64,000 nucleotides of DNA from Paenibacillus marchantiae (lineage in GTDB: Bacteria; Bacillota; Bacilli; Paenibacillales; Paenibacillaceae), in the NCBI RefSeq assembly GCF_028771845.1, contig NZ_CP118270.1, positions 3,968,001 to 4,032,000 of the forward strand, in the 5' to 3' direction. This document shows, piece after piece, positions 26,974 to 34,996 of the stretch (positions within the stretch are counted from its first letter, which is position 1; each line of letters begins with the position of its first letter). The translations under genes and the position numbers were made by a program. The notes under the pieces were generated by a model. That model worked only from the letters and a program-made list of their open reading frames with translations. It ran no database searches and had not been told where the DNA came from.

Positions 26974-27558
26974 ATGGTTAGACAACGGGAATTTGATACG
27001 GATCAGGCATTGGAAGCGGCAATGCAGATTTTTTGGGATAAGGGCTTTGAAGCGACATCCTTAAGTGATTTGACAACATCTATGGGGATTCAGCGCCCCA
27101 GTCTATATGCGGCTTTTGGTGACAAAAAGGAATTGTTTGAAACGGCACTTCGCAGATATACAACTTTGCATGCCGCTCAGGTCAGATCCAGGCTTCAACA
27201 TACATCCTCTGTAAACGAAGCCTTCCGTGCCTTATTTGAACATATTGGAGCAGAAGGGGATGTGACAGATACTCGTCACGGCTGTTTTTGCATCAATACG
27301 ATGGTTGAACTGGCTCCGCATGACCCCAAATTCGCTGTCCTGACACGCGAGCACCAGATGTATCTGGCGGCGATTTTCAAGGAGACGATTGAACGGGGGC
27401 AGGAAACAGGGGAATTGTCTAATGATCTCGACTCAAGTGCGTTGTCCAAATCTCTGGTTGTTTCGATGATTGGATTGACCGTGATGATGAAATCGGAGCC
27501 AGATCGCTCATTTGTGCAGCAGAGTATTAAGGTTACGTTATCGTTGCTTGAGGAATGA
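26974..27558 (+). CDS. TetR/AcrR family regulator of the MFS gene
   Basis: 194 residues. N-terminal HTH (FDTDQALEAAMQIFWDKGFEATSLSDLTTSMGIQRPSLYAAFGDKKELFETAL) and an all-helical ligand-binding part containing GCFCINTMVELAPHDP, as in the NemR/AcuR-like group of TetR proteins. Two cysteines lie in GCFCIN, which could be thiol-reactive, but this is inference. ATG 26974 is preceded by AGAAGGTG. It is divergent from the MFS transporter and probably represses both. Confidence 0.88.
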   Translation: MVRQREFDTDQALEAAMQIFWDKGFEATSLSDLTTSMGIQRPSLYAAFGDKKELFETALRRYTTLHAAQVRSRLQHTSSVNEAFRALFEHIGAEGDVTDTRHGCFCINTMVELAPHDPKFAVLTREHQMYLAAIFKETIERGQETGELSNDLDSSALSKSLVVSMIGLTVMMKSEPDRSFVQQSIKVTLSLLEE

Positions 27559-27591
27559 GGGAAGAATTTCATTTTTAGAAAGGGTGTTCAT

Positions 27592-27843
27592 ATGGAACGT
27601 TATTTTCATAGGATCTACCTTGTCGTTTTATATATTATAGGTGTGCTGCTGACAACATACGGCGGGATGGGGATTATCCAGTTCAGTTTGATTGTGATTG
27701 GTATACTTGCTTTTATTGCTATTGTGGGTTCGCTGACAGAGAATGATCAATCAAAATTAGATACGATTTTTTGGAAAATACGGTCCTTGCTTCAAGTGGC
27801 GATGGCCATACTGATCACGGCGCTGCTTTTCAAGCTATTCTGA
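27592..27843 (+). CDS. small membrane protein, 83 residues
   Basis: Three hydrophobic segments (IYLVVLYIIGVLLTTYG, IIQFSLIVIGILAFIAIVG, LLQVAMAILITALLF) with a short charged loop NDQSKLDTIFWKIR. ATG 27592 follows AAAGGGTG. It lies 33 bases after the tetR gene on the same strand and may be co-transcribed. I do not recognise a family. Confidence 0.6.
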   Translation: MERYFHRIYLVVLYIIGVLLTTYGGMGIIQFSLIVIGILAFIAIVGSLTENDQSKLDTIFWKIRSLLQVAMAILITALLFKLF

Positions 27844-28033
27844 AGTGAGAGCGACAAGCGGGAATCTGTTCCTGCTCTTTTTGTGTCTGAGGACATTGGG
27901 CAGATGAGGGCTTGAGTTGATACAATACAGATAGGGTATAGATTAAATTAGGGTGTATACTATGATTTACATATTCGGGTAACATGTTCAAAGAATGTTT
28001 GATGATGCACATATATGAGGAGGAGATTCAACC

Positions 28034-29008
28034 ATGCAGACGAAGTTGCGTTGTGCCATATTGGATGATTATCAGAATGTAGCCCTTTCTTCAGCGGATT
28101 GGACTCCTATCCTGGATCGAGTTGAGGTTCAGACGTTCAATAATTACTTGGGATCAGAAGAGAAGGTCGTTCAGGAACTGCAGGATTTTGAAATTATTGT
28201 CTTGATGCGTGAGCGTACACCTTTTCCTGAATCCGTGATTACTCAATTACCCAATCTTAAGCTTCTGATTACAAGCGGCATGCGCAATGCCTCCATTGAC
28301 CTCCAGGCTGCGGAAGAAAACGGTGTAATCGTGTGCGGCACGGAAGGCAGCTCGAACCCTCCGACTGAACTCACATGGGCGCTGATACTGGGTCTGTCCA
28401 GACAGCTGGTAACTGAAAATAACGCACTGCGCTCCAATCGGAATTGGCAGAGTACAGTTGGCATGGATTTGTACGGAAAGACATTGGGATTGCTCGGTTT
28501 AGGCAAGATTGGCAGCCGAATGGCAGAGATTGCACAAGCCTTTGGCATGAACGTGATCGCCTGGAGTGAGAATTTGACACAGGCAAGAGCAGAGGAACAG
28601 GGAGTCCAATGGGCAGAGACCAAGGAACAGCTGCTTGAACAAAGCGATATTGTTTCCATTCATCTGGTGCTCAGTGATCGCACTCGTAATCTGATCGGAC
28701 GAGCCGAGTTGCAACGGATGAAAAATACCGCTTTATTGATCAATACGTCCCGTGCAGGCATTGTGGATCAAGAGGCGATGGTCGAAGCTTTACAGAATGA
28801 GTGGATTGCCGGGGCAGGTCTGGACGTATATGAACAGGAACCTCTTCCTGTGAATCATATGTTGCGTACACTGCCCAATCTGCTGGCAACGCCGCACCTG
28901 GGTTATGTGACTCAAGGCAACTATGCCATTTATTTTAACCATACCGTAGAGGATATTGAGATGTTTATGAAAGGAACACCAATTAGACAATTGCTTTCGA
29001 AGAAGTAG
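28034..29008 (+). CDS. D-2-hydroxyacid dehydrogenase family protein
   Basis: 324 residues. The catalytic domain is discontinuous. The NAD domain has GKTLGLLGLGKIGSRMAEIAQAFGMNVIAW (Rossmann GxGxxG). LLINTSRAGIVDQEAMVEAL contains the substrate-binding region and GAGLDVYEQEPLP the catalytic Glu. The final His is in LATPHLGYVT. Members reduce 2-keto acids or oxidise D-2-hydroxy acids and phosphoglycerate; the substrate is not evident. ATG 28034 is 11 bases after AGGAGGAG. Single gene with its own terminator. Confidence 0.88.
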   Translation: MQTKLRCAILDDYQNVALSSADWTPILDRVEVQTFNNYLGSEEKVVQELQDFEIIVLMRERTPFPESVITQLPNLKLLITSGMRNASIDLQAAEENGVIVCGTEGSSNPPTELTWALILGLSRQLVTENNALRSNRNWQSTVGMDLYGKTLGLLGLGKIGSRMAEIAQAFGMNVIAWSENLTQARAEEQGVQWAETKEQLLEQSDIVSIHLVLSDRTRNLIGRAELQRMKNTALLINTSRAGIVDQEAMVEALQNEWIAGAGLDVYEQEPLPVNHMLRTLPNLLATPHLGYVTQGNYAIYFNHTVEDIEMFMKGTPIRQLLSKK

Positions 29009-29051
29009 TTGCTCGGAGGTGGGTTTGATATAAAAGGGTGTGAATGAAGAT

Positions 29052-29102
29052 AAAAAAAGGTGTTTCTCAGGAAGAAGTTCATTCCTGGTGAACACCTTTT
29101 TT
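29052..29102. terminator. bidirectional terminator
   Basis: AAAAAAGGTGTTTCTCAGGAA (29052-29072, joined here for description of its ends) pairs with TTCCTGGTGAACACC and a T-run at 29081-29101. It separates the dehydrogenase from the convergent lacI-type gene. Confidence 0.85.
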
Positions 29103-29135
29103 GTGATTATCGGAGGTTTGGATTGTCCATTAAAA

Positions 29136-30179
29136 TCATTCTTCTGCGGGTGGTTCTTGTGAAGATGAGCGGATCATGGCAACGCTGGAGCCGCGCACAA
29201 TTAACCGTGGCTCAAATTGAATATGTTCGTAATCCGTGGTGCTCATCTCTCGAATCCGTTTTAACAGCAATTCCGTAGCAAGTCGGGCCACTTCTTCGCC
29301 CATAATCGAGACAGAACTGATCTGCGGAGACGTAACGGTAGTCCATTGGTTATTATCGACACCCACAACAGCGATATCTTCAGGGACACGAACGCCGAGT
29401 TCTTTAAACCGATTTACCAGTCCGATCGCGACCATATCGTTAATCGCGTATACGGCATCTGGCATGTGAGTCAGCCCATAGAAATAATCCGCTGCATTAG
29501 CTCCCGTATTCAATGAGAAATCTTCTCCGAAGTAAACAAGCGAGATATCTACATGTCCCAGTGCCTGCTCATAAGCTCGATAACGTTCTTCAATAATATC
29601 TTTGGGGGCACCGGCGTATGCGATGCGGGTCCGTCCAATCTTAATCAGATGTTCCATCACCAGTTTCCCTTCTGGCTGTGAAAGAGAAACGACATCTGCT
29701 TTCATGCCAGGGTCCAGCTTTTTACCGTAATTGATCATGGAAATGGGAAGGGGGGCTTTATCAATTAAGCCAGGCAACGTTTTGGGATATGCCAAAGGCA
29801 TGAAAATAAGCCCGTCCACATGCAGTTTTTTGATCGTACGAATGGTTTCCAGTTCCGTTCGTGCATTACCAGCCGTATTGATTTGAACCACATGATACCC
29901 ATGCTGCTTAGCCGTTTGTTCAACAGACCAAGAGATCTCGGGAATGATAGCATTGCGTATGTCGGGAACAACCAGTGCGATCTGATGTGTCTGGCGTATT
30001 TTCAAACTCTGGGCAGAGGTATTGGGGACAAATCCAAGCTCCTCAATGGCCTGCAAGACTTTATCCCGTGTTTTGTTGCTGATGCCATCGGAATTGTTAA
30101 TGGCTCGGGAGACGGTAGCGATACCTACACCTGCAAGTTCTGCAACGTCCTTGATCGTAATCTTCTGATCTTTACTCAC
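29136..30179 (-). CDS. LacI family transcriptional regulator
   Basis: 347 residues. N-terminal HTH with hinge (ITIKDVAELAGVGIATVSRAINNSDGISNKTRDKVLQAIEELGFVPN) and a periplasmic-binding-protein-like effector domain (IALVVPDIRNAIIPEI ... DAVYAINDMVAIGLVNRFKELGVRVPEDIAVVGVDN). The start is GTG at 30179 behind GTGAGG. A palindrome (CGGAAACGATTCCG) lies 22 bases before its own start and its perfect form lies at the promoter of the divergent dehydrogenase gene, so it very likely represses both. The inducer is unknown. Confidence 0.9.
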   Translation of the reverse strand: MSKDQKITIKDVAELAGVGIATVSRAINNSDGISNKTRDKVLQAIEELGFVPNTSAQSLKIRQTHQIALVVPDIRNAIIPEISWSVEQTAKQHGYHVVQINTAGNARTELETIRTIKKLHVDGLIFMPLAYPKTLPGLIDKAPLPISMINYGKKLDPGMKADVVSLSQPEGKLVMEHLIKIGRTRIAYAGAPKDIIEERYRAYEQALGHVDISLVYFGEDFSLNTGANAADYFYGLTHMPDAVYAINDMVAIGLVNRFKELGVRVPEDIAVVGVDNNQWTTVTSPQISSVSIMGEEVARLATELLLKRIREMSTTDYEHIQFEPRLIVRGSSVAMIRSSSQEPPAEE

Positions 30180-30200
30180 GTTTAGTTAACCTCACTTCAT

Positions 30201-30214
30201 CGGAAACGATTCCG
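30201..30214. promoter_or_regulatory. LacI-type operator at the regulator gene
   Basis: CGGAAACGATTCCG, one base from a perfect palindrome, just upstream of the lacI-type start codon (30179). Confidence 0.75.
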
Positions 30215-30511
30215 AATTTTGAAAATATGTACGAATGGAAAGACAATCCTATACCTTGATTATAACATTTGAGCCAATAACTATCCCGTGAATACGATTG
30301 AAAGGACAGAGATGTCTGTTGGTTTTCCAAAAGAACCGAACGGATAAATAGAGATAAATCGCGCATTCTATATCCATTGAATTAAACATATACACGAGAA
30401 CGGACAGAAAGCCACAGAGCAAAAAATGATCGATATATTGAAAACGCTGTTATTACACCAGAATTATCGACGTAAAATTCATAAGATAGACATATGTGTG
30501 ACAAATTATGT

Positions 30512-30540
30512 TTGACAGCCTATTTAAAATGTGACATATT
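30512..30540 (+). promoter_or_regulatory. predicted promoter of bdhA
   Basis: TTGACA (30512-30517), 17-base spacer, CATATT (30535-30540). The operator at 30548 covers the expected +1. Confidence 0.6.
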
Positions 30541-30547
30541 TAACTTA

Positions 30548-30561
30548 CGGAAACGTTTCCG
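30548..30561. promoter_or_regulatory. LacI-type operator at the bdhA promoter
   Basis: CGGAAACGTTTCCG, a perfect 14-base palindrome with the central ACGT common to LacI-family sites. CcpA cre sites differ at the ends (TG...CA). Confidence 0.8.
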
Positions 30562-30597
30562 ATTATATCAAAACTTATGATCTGGGAGATGAAACAA

Positions 30598-31647
30598 ATG
30601 AAAGCATTGCGTTGGCATGGAGTAAAAGATTTGCGTCTCGAAAATATTGATGAACCCCGCCCTGAACAGGGAAAGGTTAAAATAAAAGTGGAGTGGTGTG
30701 GTATCTGTGGCAGTGACTTGCACGAGTACACTGCTGGCCCGATCTTCATTCCGGCTCAAGCACCGCATCCGCTAACAGGGGAACAAGCACCTGTTGTGAT
30801 GGGGCATGAATTTTCAGGACAAGTCGTTGAAGTAGGAGAAGGCGTGACACGTTATAAGGCAGGGGACCGCGTTGTGGTGGAACCGATCTATGCATGTGGT
30901 CATTGTGAAGCCTGTAAACAAGGGAAATATAATTTGTGCGATCAGATGGGTTTCTTGGGTCTGGCTGGGGGAGGCGGAGGTTTCTCGGAGTATGTAACGG
31001 CTGAGGAATATATGGTTCATGCCATTCCTGATTCCATCTCGTACGAGCAAGGAGCGTTGGTGGAGCCTTCCGCAGTAGCTCTTCATGCTGTTCGTCAAAG
31101 CAAACTGAAAGTTGGCGACACTGCGGCTGTTTTTGGTGCAGGTCCAATCGGGTTGCTGGTTATTGAAGCGTTGAAAGCTTCTGGTGCATCGGATATTTAT
31201 GTTGTGGAATTATCCGAAGAACGTAAAGCCAAAGCGGAAGAACTTGGCGCTATTGTTATTGATCCTACACAATACAAAGTAGTGGAAGAAATTCATGCAC
31301 GCACCCAAGGTGGCGTGAATGTAGCTTATGAAGTAACCGGTGTTCCACGGGTGCTGCAACAAGCGATTGATTCAACACGTATTGGCGGTGAATTGATGAT
31401 CGTCAGCATTTTTGAACAGGAAGCACCGATCCTGCCAAACTCCATTGTCATGAAGGAGCGTACGGTCAATGGCATTATCGGTTACCGTGACGTATTCCCG
31501 GCTGTGATTAGCTTGATGGCTAAAGGTTTCTTCCCGGCAGACAAGCTGGTAACCAAACGAATCAGCCTGGATGAAGTGGTAGAGCATGGATTTGAAGCAC
31601 TGCTGAAAGAGAAAAACCAGGTTAAAATTCTGGTGAAAGCTGAGTAA
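30598..31647 (+). CDS. bdhA: (R,R)-butanediol dehydrogenase-like zinc alcohol dehydrogenase
   Basis: 349 residues, close in length to B. subtilis BdhA. Medium-chain dehydrogenase features: catalytic Zn site WCGICGSDLHEY and GHEFSGQVVEVGEGV, structural Zn cysteines in ACGHCEACKQGKYNLC, and the NAD site AAVFGAGPIGLLVIEALKASGASDIYVVELS. BdhA interconverts acetoin and 2,3-butanediol. The opening MKALRWHGVKDLRLENIDEP fits this subfamily; sorbitol- and threonine-dehydrogenase relatives are less likely. ATG 30598 is preferred over 30577 because GGGAG lies between them. Probably repressed by the divergent LacI protein. Confidence 0.85.
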   Translation: MKALRWHGVKDLRLENIDEPRPEQGKVKIKVEWCGICGSDLHEYTAGPIFIPAQAPHPLTGEQAPVVMGHEFSGQVVEVGEGVTRYKAGDRVVVEPIYACGHCEACKQGKYNLCDQMGFLGLAGGGGGFSEYVTAEEYMVHAIPDSISYEQGALVEPSAVALHAVRQSKLKVGDTAAVFGAGPIGLLVIEALKASGASDIYVVELSEERKAKAEELGAIVIDPTQYKVVEEIHARTQGGVNVAYEVTGVPRVLQQAIDSTRIGGELMIVSIFEQEAPILPNSIVMKERTVNGIIGYRDVFPAVISLMAKGFFPADKLVTKRISLDEVVEHGFEALLKEKNQVKILVKAE

Positions 31648-31770
31648 ATTTACCAAGCGAATCACAAGCCAAGTAATATAGTGGAAGTCAGCGGATGGCA
31701 ACACGTGCCCGGTTGGAACTCAACTGGAACTGATGTGCAAGCGGTAGGCAACCACAATGAATGAATGACA

Positions 31771-31811
31771 AATAGACAACGCATCTTCGGATGCGATTGT
31801 CTATTTTTTTT
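31771..31811 (+). terminator. terminator after bdhA
   Basis: AATAGACAACGCATC (31771-31785) pairs with GATGCGATTGTCTATT (31790-31805-edge) with one bulged A, followed by a long T run. Confidence 0.85.
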
Positions 31812-31832
31812 GCACAGAACGGGCGGAATTTG

Positions 31833-31861
31833 TTGCAAGTACGTTTCGTTTTACATAATAT
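31833..31861 (+). promoter_or_regulatory. predicted promoter of the propeller-like gene
   Basis: TTGCAA (31833-31838), 17-base spacer, TAATAT (31856-31861). Confidence 0.6.
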
Positions 31862-31866
31862 GAAAA

Positions 31867-31881
31867 GATACAATTTGTATC
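31867..31881. promoter_or_regulatory. shared palindrome, copy 1
   Basis: GATACAATTTGTATC followed by ATTTT, six bases after the -10 box and covering the expected transcription start. Copy 2 is at 41152. The position predicts a repressor site. Confidence 0.65.
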
Positions 31882-31929
31882 ATTTTGATGTAAAGGTGTT
31901 ATTTCATAAAAATGAAGGAGGAAGCGGAC

Positions 31930-33243
31930 ATGCAGAGCAATACAAAATGGGCAGCCGTGATTTTGACGATTGTTGCAGGCATGGGCTGGCTGCTTATGGG
32001 TAATTCGAAACCCAAAAACAATGTTTCAACCGATCATCAGCCAACTGCCGAACGGGTACTTGCCAAGGTGTCCAGTGCGCCTATCACATCCGCTGATGTG
32101 ACGTCTAAGATCGAGTTGCTTGGAAAACCTTTTAAGAAAGCACCATATGCCAATAATGTCTGGGACTTGCAGCTGTACAGAGGAAAAATATATATGGGTC
32201 ATGGGAACAGCAGTAATTTAGGTGTTTCACCTAATGCGGGTCCTATTCCAGTCATTTATTACGATACAGCCAATCCCAAATTTATAACCCAGTCCGTCAC
32301 CAATAGCAATCCGAGCATCGTTCCTTCGACCAAATTATTCGTAGATGAGGAACAGATTGATATTTATAAAGTGCTGAACGACAAATTGTATATTCCCGGA
32401 AATGATTCGGATGGTGAGCAGTGGGATATGGGAAACTTCTACCGGTTAGATGGAGATGTATGGACAAAGTATCGGAATCTGCCGCTAGGTGTACACGTAT
32501 ACGATTTGGCGTCCTATCAGGGCAAACTGTTTGCAGCGCTGGGTACCGAGCAGAAACCGACCGTATTAATCTCTCATGATCAAGGCGAAAGTTGGCAAAA
32601 ATTCGCCACCATCAATACGTTTGGCTTCAGGGCATATACGCTATTTGAAATCAAGGGCAAATTATATGCATCAGGCATGATGTATCCTGCCAATAAAATT
32701 TGGGGCGATAAGACTAATGTATTAGAGATTAATGAGAAGCTTGAAAAGAAAGACGTGGTCATTTATGGTAGCAAAATGCTCCCAGGATTATCCTATCAAA
32801 CGGGCACAGTTCCGTATAATAAAATAGGGAAAAATATTAATTTTAACAATAAGCTGCTTTATATTGCCGGAGGGGTATTCAATGATGGGCAACTGTTACC
32901 CAAATCCTTGAATGTGATGACCGACATTAATCAGGCAGCGCGCGTCATTTTGCCAGATACTCTAGCTCTTCCTACGGATCTACTGCTTCGAGAAGGGAAA
33001 GTCTATGTGCTTACCTACACTCGCAAAAGTGCAAATCTCTATATAAACCGGGTGTATCAATCGACAGATCTGAACACATGGAATGAAATCCTCCGTTTTA
33101 ACCAGGACACGTACGCCAAGTCTTTTGAAGAACACGAAGGTGATTTCTACTTTGGGCTGGGCACAGACCCCGACGTTCTATCGACTTCATCAGGCAAATT
33201 ACTCAGAGTTAATCGCAATGATATCCCTGTTAATTCTAATTAA
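31930..33243 (+). CDS. secreted or membrane-anchored beta-propeller-like protein
   Basis: 437 residues. The N-terminus NTKWAAVILTIVAGMGWLLMG is a signal peptide or anchor. The mature part repeats a pattern of short strands: NNVWDLQLYRGKIYMG, DIYKVLNDKLYIPG, HVYDLASYQGKLFAALG, RAYTLFEIKGKLYASG, NFNNKLLYIAGG and LLLREGKVYVLTY. This resembles sialidase- or WD-like propeller blades and includes the Asp-box-like VLISHDQGESWQKF. No catalytic residues are recognisable. ATG 31930 follows AAGGAGGA. It is monocistronic with a promoter whose palindrome is shared with the HpaB-type gene. Confidence 0.6.
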   Translation: MQSNTKWAAVILTIVAGMGWLLMGNSKPKNNVSTDHQPTAERVLAKVSSAPITSADVTSKIELLGKPFKKAPYANNVWDLQLYRGKIYMGHGNSSNLGVSPNAGPIPVIYYDTANPKFITQSVTNSNPSIVPSTKLFVDEEQIDIYKVLNDKLYIPGNDSDGEQWDMGNFYRLDGDVWTKYRNLPLGVHVYDLASYQGKLFAALGTEQKPTVLISHDQGESWQKFATINTFGFRAYTLFEIKGKLYASGMMYPANKIWGDKTNVLEINEKLEKKDVVIYGSKMLPGLSYQTGTVPYNKIGKNINFNNKLLYIAGGVFNDGQLLPKSLNVMTDINQAARVILPDTLALPTDLLLREGKVYVLTYTRKSANLYINRVYQSTDLNTWNEILRFNQDTYAKSFEEHEGDFYFGLGTDPDVLSTSSGKLLRVNRNDIPVNSN

Positions 33244-33565
33244 ATGTAAGGAAGATTATGGATTATATACTATGCTTCATCCACATTTTTGGTTACAGAG
33301 AGAGCCGTTTAGGTTAATTGTACAGAGCAGGCCAAGATCGTAGAACTTCTTAGATGAAGCTACATCGAGCTTGCTCTATTTTTATGTTCAAGAGATTAAT
33401 AATCCTTGTAAATCGAAAATTTGAAAATAAAATCAGAAACTATAAAATAGAAAGGTGATATATCTTAGCCAACTCACTGATTAACATCTGTGGTAGTTAT
33501 ACAATAGCATGTGCAAGAAAGTGTACATCTTTTCTTCCAATCTAATCGTAAAGGAGCAATACACA
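33244..33565. other. intergenic region, 322 bases
   Basis: It holds a possible terminator for the propeller-like gene (33324-33384) and an AT-rich leader for the Old Yellow Enzyme gene. Nothing else recognised. Confidence 0.4.
33324..33384 (+). terminator. possible terminator
   Basis: AGAGCAGGC (33324-33332) can pair with GCTTGCTCT near 33369-33377 (one mismatch). A second stem TGAAGC... lies in the loop and ATTTTTA follows. Imperfect. Confidence 0.45.
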
Positions 33566-34666
33566 ATGAATGTACCGTCAGCTTTGTTTAAACCATTTAC
33601 CTCGGACAAGCTTACCCTGTCTAACCGGATCGTCATGGCACCCATGACTCGTGGATTTTCACCCGAAGGAGTACCCGGACCAGAGGTCGTGGAATATTAT
33701 CGTCGCAGAGCAGCCGGAGGTGTAGGGCTGATTGTTACGGAAGGAACGGGTATTAACCACCCTTCATCCATTAGTGGCGCGAGCATTCCGCTGTTCCATG
33801 GCGAAGAATCATTGCAGGGTTGGGCGAATGTAGTCAAAGCAGTCCATGAGGCAGGTGGCAAAATCATGCCACAATTGTGGCATGTGGGTACAGCCCGCCG
33901 TTCAGGGGACCTGCCTAATGCAGAAGCTGAGCCGGTAGGCCCATCGGGAATAAGCATGGCAGGTGAACCTGAGAGAGAACCATTGTCAGAGGACGAGATC
34001 AAGGGTCTTATCCAGGCGTTTGCCCAAGCAGCAGCAGATGCGCAGCGCATCGGTTTTGATGGTATTGAGCTTCACGGGGCTCATGGCTACCTGATTGATC
34101 AATTCTTCTGGGAGCAAACCAATCGTCGTACGGATAAATATGGAGGCGATCTGGCACAGCGCACGCGTTTTGCTGTTGAGGTTATTGAAGCATGTCGCGC
34201 TGCAGTAGGTCCTGACTTCCCGATCGTACTTCGTTTCTCCCAATGGAAAATGGGGAACTACGACGCACGGCTGGTGGAAACACCAGAACAACTGGAGCAA
34301 TTCCTTGCACCCCTCACGGCTGCAGGTGTAGATATTTTCCACTGCTCTACCCGTCGATTCTGGCTGCCGGAATTTGATGGCTCAGAGCTGAATCTTGCAG
34401 GCTGGACACAGAAAATAAGTGGCAAGCCGGCGATCTCCGTTGGATCGGTAGGTCTCGAAGCGGAATTCGTGGACAGAGCGAACGAAAACCAGGGAACAGG
34501 TGACGCTCATCTGGATCAGTTGAACGAGAAAATGGAAAATAATGAATTTGACTTGATCGCGTTGGGACGTGTACTTTTGAGTGATCCGGAATGGCCAAAC
34601 AAAGTTCGCGAAGGGCGCCTGTCCGAAATTGTTCCTTTTACAGCAGAAGCATTGAAAACACTCTAA
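33566..34666 (+). CDS. Old Yellow Enzyme-family NADH:flavin oxidoreductase
   Basis: 366 residues. FMN TIM barrel: LSNRIVMAPMTRGFSPEGVPG near the N-terminus, QLWHVGTARRSG, the substrate-binding pair in GFDGIELHGAHGYLIDQFFWEQTNRRTDKYGGDLAQRTRFAVEV (His-x-x-His with Asn-x-Arg-x-Asp-x-Tyr-Gly-Gly), and the phosphate-binding end FDLIALGRVLLSDPEWPNKV. Such enzymes reduce activated alkenes and nitro compounds. ATG 33566 is nine bases after AAGGAG; the upstream in-frame start at 33509 has no ribosome site. Confidence 0.9.
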   Translation: MNVPSALFKPFTSDKLTLSNRIVMAPMTRGFSPEGVPGPEVVEYYRRRAAGGVGLIVTEGTGINHPSSISGASIPLFHGEESLQGWANVVKAVHEAGGKIMPQLWHVGTARRSGDLPNAEAEPVGPSGISMAGEPEREPLSEDEIKGLIQAFAQAAADAQRIGFDGIELHGAHGYLIDQFFWEQTNRRTDKYGGDLAQRTRFAVEVIEACRAAVGPDFPIVLRFSQWKMGNYDARLVETPEQLEQFLAPLTAAGVDIFHCSTRRFWLPEFDGSELNLAGWTQKISGKPAISVGSVGLEAEFVDRANENQGTGDAHLDQLNEKMENNEFDLIALGRVLLSDPEWPNKVREGRLSEIVPFTAEALKTL

Positions 34667-34996
34667 ACTGAAAACAAACCTGATGCCGCCGAAAGGCGGC
34701 TTTTTCACCTCCCTATAATAATAATTTCAACATATGAAAAATTCACAATAGAAAACCCTTTTTCGCACCGCTGACACCTTTTCTCATCCCCTCCAATCAC
34801 ACACGCCCTAAGAAACAACACCATGAAGTACCACACTTTAAGCCCAAAAAGGGAAATTTTTTTGCGTTTTTAGGTTGCATCATAAGAATTTGTACTGGAG
34901 CCGTCTCCATTTTGAAAATGAACCACCTTATGATAAGGTTATGCCTGAACCACATTCAGACTGAATGACAACAATGCTTAAGGAGGATGACCATCC
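34667..34996. other. intergenic region, 330 bases
   Basis: Contains a clear terminator (34685-34705), then a pyrimidine-rich stretch and a 13-base palindrome CCTTATGATAAGG (34926-34938) about 60 bases before the next start. The palindrome may be an operator; there is no second copy. No small ORF with a good ribosome site. Confidence 0.4.
34685..34705 (+). terminator. terminator after the Old Yellow Enzyme gene
   Basis: GCCGCC (34685-34690), loop GAAA, GGCGGC (34695-34700), five T. Confidence 0.85.

Larger units (their letters stand above)
30180..30597. other. divergent regulatory region, 418 bases
   Basis: AT-rich region between lacI-type and bdhA-type genes. It holds two LacI-type operators (30201, 30548), a good promoter for bdhA (30512-30540) and, on the minus strand, a TATAAT at about 30259-30264. 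No RNA gene seen. Confidence 0.6.

Noticed and set aside
30548..30561. CcpA cre site
   Set aside because: The ends are CGG/CCG rather than TG/CA, and a LacI-type gene next to it has an almost identical palindrome.
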